Source of the DNA: Saccoglossus kowalevskii
Lineage: Eukaryota; Hemichordata; Enteropneusta; Harrimaniidae
NCBI RefSeq assembly: GCF_000003605.2
Contig: NW_003153746.1
Coordinates: 151,541 to 182,486, forward strand
Reading direction: 5' to 3'
DNA length: 30,946 nt
This document shows positions 13,301 to 25,300 of the stretch, in pieces (position 1 is the first letter of the stretch; each line of letters opens with the position of its first letter). The notes beneath the pieces are model-generated. The model worked only from the letters and a program-made list of their open reading frames with translations. It ran no database searches and was not told the DNA's origin. Made by a program: the position numbers and the translations under genes.

Positions 13301-16300
13301 AGAATACATTAATAATTATGCAAATTTACAACACTATTAGTTTACATCTCATCAGAAGATCGACCTAAACACAACAATGCTCTTTCATGCGAAAATATAT
13401 TTTCATAATCAAAATATTTTACATGATGATCCAAACTCTTAAATTTCCTGACTGATGTTGTCATGAAATTTAAGCAGCTATGAGTTCTGTCAAGGCAGCA
13501 AAATTTGAAATCTGGCTGCTGATCAATCTTTAAAGTTGACTGCTTCTCACAGTCGCTACTGCATCAATAATAAAGATATTTGTTAAAGGTGACTGCACAC
13601 ATACATGTGCAAGACGATCTTTCCAGCTTATATGAAAGTACACATGTAACAGTCTTTACTCAAGTATAAAATGAACTCTCAGATTTGGTGTCACTGTAGC
13701 GGATTTGATTATACAGATGTGGAAGACAAAAACTGAACTATTCTTGACATTGTCTGTTAACACAGATAAGTTTATTAACAAAATACTGTAATTTACGTCC
13801 TCGTACATTGCACACTTTTGCATTGATACTATACATATGAGACAATACTTTGAGACAATACTTTCACTGTACTTGACTTTCAGTGTTGGTATTTTGTCAA
13901 TAACCTTTCAATATCCCAGCATGCAACATTAATTTAATATATGTATACATGAAAAGAACAAACTCGAAATTAATAGTTTTAAACGAATGATTTGAACGGT
14001 CATCACAGCTGTATGAAAATTATCATGGTTTACTAAATATGGCATGAGAAGCGTGATATTTTCCTGTGACGCATCTAACTCGCTAATTAAAGTAATCTGT
14101 TAATAATATTCCTCACCAGTTTCTGAATATTAGAATGTATTGACTCGGTATGAACAAGTGGGTATTGATTAATATATATTCTAATGTGCACAGAATTTTT
14201 TAAAACAGAAATTCATGTATTAGTTGCTTGAATTGAAATGAAAATTGGCAATTCGTAGCAGCTGTTGGTGGATCAATAAGTCTTATCATCGTCTTGTATC
14301 TTTTGGAATTCATAATTGCACATGCATAGTATTATCCAGTTATTTTGTTATACTTAGTATTTCATAATATATTGATACTACCTGAGTTATAATCAGTGAA
14401 GCATATGGAATAATTGTCTTGTTATTGATTAGCTTGGTCATCATTTTTAATGTGGGAGATATGACAACATGTCCCTGGCTGACCACCTGAGGGCGTTTAG
14501 GTTCTATATCAATGTGATTGGAGTGACTGAATTGCATGGTTTATTGTCTTTGATTTTAGAGTTTGTTCATTTTGTGTTAGTTATCTAGAGATCTATCAGA
14601 TAATCTTGATTATTGGTTTGAATCAATGAATCATGCATTCAAATAAGCATACATAGTTACCTGGTCAATGCTTCCCAAGAAGTGTGCATAGTTACCTGGA
14701 TGATGCATTCCAAGAAGTATCCATAATTACCTGGACAATGCCTCCAGATAAGCATGCATAGTTTAATACAGATGTTCAAACAACCATAGTTACCTGGATG
14801 ATTCATCCCAAGAAGCATGCATAGTTACCTGGGCAATGCTTCCAAAGGAACATGCATTAATTGTTACCAGATTGATGCATCCCAGGAAACATGCATAGTT
14901 ACCTGGGCAATGCTTTCCAAAAACATGCATTGTTACCTGAATGATGCATTCTTGGAAACATGCATATTTACCTGGACAATGCATCCAAATAAGCATGCAT
15001 AGTTACCTGGGCAATGCATCCAAATAAGCATGCATAGTTTAATACCTGGGCAATGCTTCCCAAAAAAACATGCATTGTTACCTGAATGATGCATCCCAGG
15101 AAACATGCATACATAAATGTAGTTACCTGGACAATGCATCCAAATAAGCATGCATAGTTTAATACCTGGGCAATGCTTCCCAAAAAACATGCATACCGTA
15201 GTTACCTGAATGATGCATCCCAGGAAACATGCATAGTTACCTGAACAATGCATCCAAATAAGCATGCATAGTTTAATACCTGGGCAGTGCTTTTCATGAA
15301 GCATGCATAGTTACCTGGGCAATGCTTCCCAAAAAACATGCATAGTTACCTGGATGATGCATTCTGAAAACATGCACAATTACCTGGACAATGCATCCAA
15401 ATAATCATGCATAGTTACCTTGGCAATGCTTCCCAAGAAGTACGCTCGGTTACCTTGACAATGAAGAAGCATGCATAGTTACATGAAAACAATTACTTTA
15501 ATACAGTCATATTTCATCTACTACACTTTGTACTAAATCCTTTCAATATCAACTTCATAATTTTTTTTTTTAAATCACATATATATGGCATTCTGGCCTA
15601 AAAAATTAGAAGGTGTTTTTCCACTAAAATATGAGCAGGAAAAGTTATGTTGAATAAAAAAGAAACTTGAGTTTTCATGTAGCAAAGCTACAACATATAA
15701 TGCAGGATCCTGAGATAATTTTTTCAGTATTTGTTCTGTATTTCAAGTGTGATTATGTTTGAGATTTATAATAATACATGTAGATTAAAATTAACTATAG
15801 AAGTACATGTTCTGACTGATATATTTTGTTTTTATTACAGCTCCAGATTCCATGGAAACATCACATGAACTTGACATGAGAGACAGATATCCTTTTCCAT
15901 ATTTTCTAGATTTTCCAGCAGCTATGAGTCTTGTCGGCAGTTTTTAGACTTGAATTCAATAATCCAAATTTGTGCCATTTCACCACTATGCCACTAGAGG
16001 GCAGTGTTCAATATATGATAGTACCATTTCCATAATTTGGGGTAAAAGTTGGGAACCAAACTTTTTACCATATTTTGGGTATGTTGAATCCAATAAACAA
16101 GGTTCCGAAGCGATATAAGAATATGTAATAGACTAATTTGCATAAACAAAATGGCCACCAAATTTCCTCCTCTCTGCAATATCTTTGTAACAAGACAAGT
16201 GAATATGGGAAATGAAACATTTCTACTCATGTTTTCAGGGTCGGGGAACATTATTAAGACATTTCTTATGGAATTACATCAACATGTTATGTTCCCAACT

Positions 16301-19300
16301 GAGTTATGCCAAAATAGTCATTTTGTTTATGCAAATTAGACTAATAAATCTTCAAAATATCGTTTGGGAACCAGGTTTATCAGATTCAGCATGCCAAAAT
16401 TATGCTAAAAAGTATGGTTCCCAACTTTTACCCCAAAATGACCCTTTCTTCTTAGGCAGGGACTGTTTTCGAAAATGGCACTAGACTATAAGGTTTCTGC
16501 AATGCATATATGATAACAGAATAAAAGTACACTGCAAAGTAGGTCAGTTGTAGGACAGTTCATGCACTGTTCACTCGCCAGTAGTCGTGTAACCTCATAC
16601 AGATCTCAATTAGTTAAAGTTTATTTACGTGCGTGTAAGACAAAACCAACTTAGTGAAATGTAATTATCGAGTAATTTGTCTGATCCAAATGGTTTTAAA
16701 TCAAAGTGAATTTGTGTCCATCAGGGGATATTAGGTTTGTTGCCTGCAGTTCATGCTTACATGTGTATTTACACAATGCAGACCTGTTTTATTTGCAGCA
16801 TAGACCCTAGTGAAAAGTCTTTGCTCACATATAGAGCAAACAACAATAAAATTGTGTCATTCCAATAACATTCTCTTCCAAAAACATGATAGGCCAGGTT
16901 ATGAGATTTTTTTCCACCTTTATCAATATTTTCTTTGAATTAGGTGTGACCGTTTGAAATCATTGGAGGGGGGGTGATTTAAAAAAATAATAATTTGCAA
17001 GCTAGACACAGATAAACAATAAATTGCATGCAAGGTGTTGCGAAGAAACAAATGTTGACACATTCAAAAAAAAAAAAATGAACAAACAGTGTAAGTAAAT
17101 TGCACTGGTGACACACTTGCAGCCATCCCCATTATTTCAAATATTTTACCCCCTTAGCTTGCTGTTTTGAATTTTAAATCAAATTTTATAATTCGTAAAT
17201 TATTTCAGTAAAATTTTTGGACCGAGGGATAAAATTAATCCACAGAAATAAGACATGACCAAGGTACATGAATTAGAATATATTTTAGGTCATAGAATCA
17301 ACCATCTATAAGTGATACTGAGTGAAAGTTTATTATGTTATGACAAACTTGAAATATGCAGTATAATTAATCGGGACATTTCAGCTCCAGACAGCATGAT
17401 TACGGTACTAGTTACACTTCTAATGCAACACGACAATCGGAAATTCTCGTGATAAAATGGTTGTTTCTTTTCTCTGTATGTTAGATTTCTTTTTCTACTG
17501 TTAGAGCATGCATAAACACTTAAGCAGGGGAGTCATCACCTGAGTATGCGTCAGATGGCCATAGCGTGTCATTGTTTACAAACAAGCATCTACCCATGAG
17601 CGTTTGCATTTTTAATGTGTGTTGTTATCGTCACTTGGGACTCAATTCTAGCGTGTGTGCAGGTGACGACCCTCTCGCTTTAAGAATCTTTAATAAGAAT
17701 ATGCAACTATCAAGTTTTTGTAAAGTACAATGTACAATGTTTTTTTGAAACGTTCTGTCTTATCTGTCCTTAACTTTTTGTTCCACGTGGTTAAAGCAGA
17801 TGTTTTCCGGGGCTGACAACGAGAGAAGTGGTCGACTAGACGAGTTTGAAGTTATCCAGCTTATGAAAAAAATAAATCAAGGAGTCACAACTTGTAAAAT
17901 AAAACAAAAATTTAAAGTAAGTCTTGTATACAAATTTATGTAATTTTTTTTTCTTTTCCTCTACAATCATATAGTTAATATAATTCTAATTTTTCTAACA
18001 TTGTTTTTCCAATCTCATGAATAAAATTGGATGAATACATAATTTTTTCACATTTTATTCAGGAAATCACCTTAAACAAGTGTAAAGATGGTAGCAGTAG
18101 ACCTGCCCTGGCTTTTCAAGATTTTTTAGAATTTTTCAAGGAAATTTCAACAAGACCCGAAATTTACTTTTTACTGGTTAGGTAAGGTTGAGTTTATGTT
18201 TAAATACGGTAATCAAAAATGGAATATGTGTAAATCAGAAAGCATATGTATCAGACAATTCTCTGGATAAAAAAGTTAAAGATTTCTTCACACACGTACA
18301 TATATTAGAGTAGCCATTATTTTTCTACAAGCAAGATCCATTAGGCAAATTATTTCCTGTGGCACTAGAAATTTGGGTTATGAAATAATGAAACAAAATT
18401 TAATGATAATGCATGCTCAAAAAGTATGCAGTGGATATTTATTACTGGAATTATTTTAACAATAACAGTATTTTGCTCGTTATACAATTAAGTGGGTATA
18501 ACCTAACCCACTGTAGATCATCTTAATACAAAATTCACTTTAATAGAGACAATGCAAGTTCATGAACCTAACTCAACAACTACCACCAAAGTACACAGAC
18601 ATTATGAAACAAATCAATTGAAAGAGTATATATATATATATATATATATGTTTCAGGTATGCAAGCTGTGAGTTTTTAACGACTGATGATCTGTTGATTT
18701 TTCTGGAAGCAGAACAAGGGGTAAGTAATCCTGATAATAAATTACCATATTTACTCTGCATGTGCGAGTAAGGTTAAATCAGTATTCATAATTCATAGCA
18801 ACCTGATAATTAAAATAGACCAATGAAATCTCACAGTTTGTGGTCGGGAAATTTGCATTATACATGTAATATCAATTTAGTCCTAAATTTATTATTTTTA
18901 TAAATATTCAAGCTGACACCCATAAAAGTTCTCAAGTTCTGACTGTTTAATTCTAAAAATAAGTATAAGAATAATGGAGATACAAATGAGCATATTTATT
19001 AAATTTATTTGCATATTTAAATATTCATTTGCATAGTATTTTATTCATATAAAAGATGATATTCTGATCACAATTAACTGAACACAAAAAAGCTGTCTCA
19101 AATAACATAAAATAGAGTATATAAAAACTCTTAACAATATAACCACTGTGAGTGGTCTATTGTATCTGTATCTAACCAAATGCTAGCATTTGATCAATGG
19201 CTTACAACAGATTTTCTGACACAACTTGTTGTACCAAATCATAAAAAGTTGTACGTGTCTTTTCTAAAGTTCATCCTTTTATACCCAGTCAGTAAAAATT

Positions 19301-22300
19301 CTTATTAGCGTGTGCACAGAAGCGTTAAAATCCAGGTATGAGCAAAATAAACTTCAGACAGGAAATCCACCGTTACAACCTGGACAACCATATATAGTAC
19401 ATTATGTTTCATGTATGAAGCCAAGCCGTCAGCACATTGTATGGTCCTAAGATAAAAACACCTGCAATGCCTGCTGGGAAGTATTATTTATTCATGATGG
19501 TGAACTCCCTGCAAATGAAACATTAATAATGCACTTCAAACTTCATTTTGGTCTTTTTTTTTTCATTCTGTTATCTCCCACTCTTTCTGATCTTTGTGGA
19601 TAATGTCTACAGGGCAAAGCTGGATTTAGGTTTTAAATGTAAATCCCCAAAACTGATTTCTTGTTTTTAGGTCATGTCAGAATAATTTATCTTCAGATTA
19701 GCATATTTGCTCTATATAGCCTTGTAAATTGTTCGTATGACCTAAATATTTAAATGATCCAGCATACATGTATAACAAATGCAATGTACATTGCTATTGA
19801 AGATGTGCCTGTAATGAGCAAATACAGCGTCTTCGTTCTTTACTTATACTTTTACCTGAATTCCGACTGGATGCAGACAATTTATGAAATATACATTGTA
19901 TAAACTGACAGTTCTATGTGATTGATTTTGACATGTCTGTGTTGTGATTGAGGTGGGTTTATTGGTTTTGTCTTTGGTATCTCTGTGTGTAAGGAGGTTG
20001 GATCTGGATTGATAACTGTCACACACAGTGGTTCGTTGCATTCAGTAGGAGCATGGTGAAAGGTAGTTCACATTGTTATGTTTTGTTTACAGATGACGGG
20101 CGTTACAAAAGATAAGTGTCTTGAACTTATCAACAGATTTGAACCTTCAGAAGAAGGAAAGGTCAAAGGTCATTTAGGAATAGATGGTAAGTACATTCAT
20201 TTCTATGGTCAAAAAATAGGTCTTTTATCAGAATTTAAAATCAAAATCAAATTAAAGCACAAATTTAGTGAGAATTTTAAAATAAAATTAAAACAACACG
20301 CATCAATTTGGGAGGCAATATTACTGGAACTTACTTAATTTTTCCTACAGGTAGACCAGTCGCAGATTCGTTCATTTCGTGATGATATCTTCAATTCTTT
20401 AATTGAAATGTGCATTGCTTGTGTATCTTCAAATCAAATGTATGCGAATAAATACAAACAGGGACTATGACATTGATATTGACTTGCTTAATCTGGGGTA
20501 AATATCCATGGAGATTAGAGTTACAATTTGAAGAAAGGTACATTATTGAAATATGGACCATGAACCATGTTATATTATACAACATAAACACAGTTTTGAA
20601 AAAAAAAAAGTTTCAGTATTGAAATAGTTCCAAAGTGATTTCATGTTCTTGAAACCTTTTATTCCATTTTTCAAAAAACACATCATTAAGCAGTGGATAA
20701 TAATTTTATTTTTCAGGAATAGTGTTTTGATTATTAGTATCTTTTTTTTTTGTTTCTTCCAGGATTTACACAATATTTAATGTCTATCGAGTGTGATATC
20801 TTTGATCACAGTCATAGAACAGTATGTCAAGACATGACACAGTCTCTATCACACTACTTTATTGCATCCGCCCACAATACGTAAGTATCTGTATCATTGT
20901 ACATTTTGTATTATATTGGCGTCGCAGTTATGGCAGTTTTCACTCACTCATGTTTGAGATTCAGTTCTTGATTAGGCACGGTTATAAATCTTACTATCCA
21001 GATATGTGAAATTTTTAGGGGCACAGATCATTAACAGGATAATATTCTGTGGGAAATTTAGTTTGTTAATAAAGATAGTTTTCTTTTCTTTATTACTTTA
21101 TTCTGTTCTCTTTTGTTAACTCCGCTGTTGACTTTGTAGAGCGAAGCTCATCATATGAGTGATTGCCCGTCGTCGTTCGTCATCCGTCGTCGTCCGTGTC
21201 AATGTTTTACTTTTTCGACTTCTTCTTGAAAACTACAAGCCTGAATGCTTTGATACTTGGTGTATATGTATCTTGGGTAGACCTCTCTCAGATTTGTTTA
21301 TTTCATGATCATATCTTCAATTCTCTAATTTTGGTGAATATTTTTGTCATTTTTGGTAAAAAGTGATATTTTCAACTTCTTGTTAAAAACCGTAAGTCCA
21401 ATTGCTTTGATATTACATATATAGGTACTACATGTGGACCTCTCTCAGATTCGTTCAATTTGTAATGATATCTTTAATTCTCTAATTTTGGTGAATATTT
21501 TTGTCATTTTTGGTAAAAAGTGATATTTTCAACTTCTTATTAAAAACCGCAAGTCTAATTGCTTTGATATTACATATATAGGTACTACATGTGGACCTCT
21601 CTCAGATTTGTTCATTTGGTGATGATATCTTCAATTCTCTAATTTTGGTGAATATTTTTGTCATTTTTGGTGAAAAGTGATATTTTTGAATTCTTGTTGA
21701 CAACAGCAAGTCCCATTGCATTGATACTTATGCATATTGTTCATTTTCTAATGAAATCCTCTGTTCTTTAATTGAAATGTGCATTGCTAACAGCGGAGCT
21801 ATCTCAGCCGACTGGCTGCTTGTTTTTAAAAATTTTTTATTATTTTTAATTTAGTTACTGACATTTCAATTGCCCACAACTAGTTATAGCATTGTGAATC
21901 CTCTCTATCTGTTACAATGAAAAGAAAGTTGGTCTTTCAATGTTTATGCATGTATTTGTACTTTTGCCTGTAGTCTGTATGTAGGGTATAAGAGGGAAAA
22001 TAATTATTGTTGTTATAAGTATACATTATAATTCGAGACTTTCATATGATTGTCAAATGTAAGTTATTTGTATAAACTCAGGTATTTAATTGAAGATCAA
22101 TTGAAAGGTCCGTCTAGTGCGGAGGGTTACATCCGAGCGCTGCAAAGGGGATGCAGAAGTGTTGAACGTGAGTATTTACTTATTAGACATGCATGCTTAG
22201 ACGTAAAGATTGAATTTTCCTCATTTTCATTTTTACCGTTTGTTTTCTATGAGTGCTCGTTATTTGTGTAATGTATGGCTTAAACACTGCATTTGTGTGA

Positions 22301-25300
22301 GTACAGTTGTCTATTATGGTTTGATCATACTTTCCCCTATTCTACGTCGTCTCAGGTATTCAAGTATCATACTTTCCCCTATTCTACGTCGTCTCAGGTA
22401 TTCAAGTATCATACTTTCCCCTATTCTACGTCGTCTCAGGTATTCAAGTATCATACTTTCCCCTATTCTACGTCGTCTCAGGTATTCAAGTTTCAGTGGA
22501 ATTTTATATAGTTGTAAAATACTTTATTTTAGCTAGAACTAATTTTCGCTGAAAAGGCTTTTTGGTGTTTTGTATGGAATTTATTTTCACTGATTTTTGA
22601 TGAGTTGAATGTGAAATATAAGAAAAAAGGTATATTCGCTGGATTTTATTTTCACTGATCCATTCCTTCAGTGAAAATAGCGAAAATTAATTCCAAGCGA
22701 AAATAAAGTATTCTACAGTAATTGTATTTATGACACAACACAGATAGGTACATGAAAAATAAAGTTTATTACTTTGGCAAAACAGGGGGGCACACAACGA
22801 AATCCATTGGCTTACAAGAAATATACTAGGATGGACTTTATACGCATAATGTCTACTGTTTGAACTGCATTGTCCAGTTTGTATATTAAAACCTGTCCAT
22901 TGAAAATATATGCAATTTTATATGCATATGCTTACAAAAATTTCAAATAAAATAAATTAAATTAAAATTATAGTAATTTCTTTACATCAATGATAAAGTT
23001 AATATTTTATAAAATTGTTATTATTGAACATTTCACTTTTCTTCATCAGTAATATTTGTAATAGTATCTTGACTTTTTTAAGTACTTTTTTTCTCTTTCC
23101 TGTCTAGTCGATTGTTGGGATGGTCCTTCAGACGAAGCTATTATTTACCATGGGCATACCTTGACAAGCAAGATATCATTCAAGTCAGCAATAGAGGCCA
23201 TCAATGAACATGCGTTTACAGTATCACAGTAAGTATCCATTGTTGTACTATGTTGAGTGTTACAGTATTCATTTTTACTATTCATTGTTGTACTGTGTTG
23301 AGTGTTACAGTATCCATTGTTGTACTGTGTCGAGTGTTACAGTATCCATTGTTGTACTATGTTGAGTGTTACAGTATCCATTGTTGTACTATGTTGAGTG
23401 TTACAGTATCCATTGTACTATGTTGAGTGTTACAGTATCCATTGTTATATTCTATTGTTACAGTTTTCATTGTTGTACTGTATTACAGTTTTTATGGTTG
23501 TGCTGTGTTGAGTGTTACAGTAACTATTGTTGTACCATTTTGAGTATTACAGTATCCATTGTTGTACTGTGTTGAGTGTTACAGTTTTCATTGTTGTACT
23601 GTATTGATTGTTACAGTTTTTATTGTTGTGCTGTGTTGAGTGTTACAGTATCCATTGTTGTACTGTGTTGGGTGTTACAGTATCCATAGTGTTGAGTGTT
23701 GAGTGTTACAGTATTCATTGTTACTATCCATTGTTGTACTGTGTTGAGTGTTACAGTATCCATTGTTACTATCCATTGTTGTATTGTGTTGAGTATTACA
23801 GTATCCATTGTTACTATCCATAGTTTTACTGTGTTGAGTGTTACTGTATTCATTGTTGTAATGTGTTGAGTGTTACAGTATCCATCCTTCCTATCCATTG
23901 TTGTACTGTGTTGAGTTCCATTGTTGCAGTATTCAATGTTCTATTGTGTTGAGTGTTATAGTATTCCTTATTACTGTCCATTGTTGTACTATATTGAGTG
24001 TCAGAATATCCATTGTTGTACTTGGTTGAGTGTTACAGTATCGATTGTTCTATTGTGTTGAGTGTTACTATCCATACTTGTGTTTTCATTTATTTCCAGA
24101 TATCCAGTAATAGTTAATATTGAAAATCACTGCTGTCCAGATCAGCAAAGGTACATGGTGAAATGTCTCACATCAACATTCGGAGGTAATGTGTTCAGCA
24201 ATCATTCAATTATAAGTAACATTACATTCTATACTTACTGCAATATCATGTTTTTGTTGTCTTTGATACCAAGTTACGTAAGCGTCCTCTAATAATAAAA
24301 ACAAACATGGCTGCCATCAGGGTTTGAACAGACTCCACATGAAGAAGTTTGCTGGTTCTGTTCTAAACTTTTTGAATTTTGGCATTCCCATGATGTATCT
24401 TTGGAAGAAAAAGATGTATAATAATAAAGTTATTACCTCAAAGTATGCACTCAGACAGTACGCTGCGCATCAACCTCCAGCTGTACTGTTTTTGTGCATG
24501 CATACATTACATGGATGTTATTATTATATGTTTATTGTGTCAATTCATTTTACGGTACATGCTATGGATATGTTTCTCTCTCATACATTATGTATGAATG
24601 TTGTGTGTTCTGAATAATACGTCGCTCTGCAGCCGATCACTAAAACACACTTGTGAGAGGGTATTATGTGAAGACCATTATACATATGCGTTAAAATGTT
24701 CTGGCTCTATTTAGTCATATGTTTGTGATTCGACAAATGTCAGCGAAAGTAGTCAGTCTCTATCTATCAACTGTTTTAATACCTTGCTAGTCACAATATG
24801 CAACTTTACACGCATAGTTATCATAAATAATTTTGAATATTTTTGAAAGTAGTACATGCTGCTATTCAATCTTCTCGTGTATATTTTTTGAATGTATTGC
24901 ATAATTATTTTTTTTTGCATGAAAATAACAGATATCAGTCCTTAATAAAGTATTTCACAGTTACTCAATATTGTTGAAATGAACACCATGTTTATATCAT
25001 CTAGCCGTCTTTACTTGTTCACTGCCAAATAATTCATGATTAAAAACTGGGCTAAATTTATTTGCCAATCACTCATAATTTAAGAGTATTTGCTAATAAC
25101 AGTTATGCCAGAGACTGATGGGCAGACTTGTACTATGTACTCTTATATAGTCACAATGACGTACTTTATATAGCCAAGATAAATTGATTACAATCTCCTT
25201 AGTGTGCAATTTTAACTCGTGGTAAGTATTACTCTGAACATTAGTGACTGCAATGTGAATAGTCTTGTATTTAATGTGGATTTTTTTTCTTTAAGTACTG

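Larger units (their letters stand above)
12661..15840. other. Intron 2 contents (3180 nt)
   Basis: GT-AG intron (GTATGT ... TATTACAG) holding the best-preserved inverted-repeat element (12912-13130) and a large 36-bp minisatellite (14633-15484). The stretch 13131-14632 is AT-rich with no feature I can name. No coding exon is supported. Confidence 0.7.
15887..17786 (+). other. Intron 3: AT-AC U12-type (minor spliceosome) intron
   Basis: This 1900-nt intron starts with ATATCCTTTT and ends with TTCCAC. Removing it joins the split Arg codon (AG|G) and gives MRDRWLKQMF in frame. All three U12 signals are present: the 5' site, the branch site TCCTTAAC at 17767-17774, and an AC end 13 nt after the branch A. 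No GT-AG pairing I could find preserves both frame and the conserved residues. The intron carries a 402-bp foldback element near its 5' end and otherwise AT-rich sequence with no coding potential. Confidence 0.88.
22168..23107. other. Intron 9 contents (940 nt)
   Basis: GT-AG intron (GTGAGT ... CCTGTCTAG). It carries a 42-bp minisatellite immediately followed by an inverted-repeat element copy (22509-22720). The rest is AT-rich. Confidence 0.75.

Noticed and set aside
14790-15304. Overlapping Cys/His-rich open frames on both strands
   Set aside because: They are translations of the 36-bp minisatellite in several frames; the apparent Cys-x-Gly pattern is the repeat unit.
15994-16484. Open frames on both strands near 16 kb
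   Set aside because: They lie on the arms and loop of a foldback element, whose symmetry gives open frames on both strands; no transposase motif is present.
17797-17806. AAAGCAG|ATG as an ordinary AG acceptor for exon 4
   Set aside because: Using it would delete the conserved WLKQ segment and leaves exon 3 without a matching GT donor; the AT-AC solution fits phase and protein.
23366-23898. Open frames through the intron 10 array on both strands
   Set aside because: Pure repeat translation; the real coding sequence ends at 23228 and resumes at 24100.
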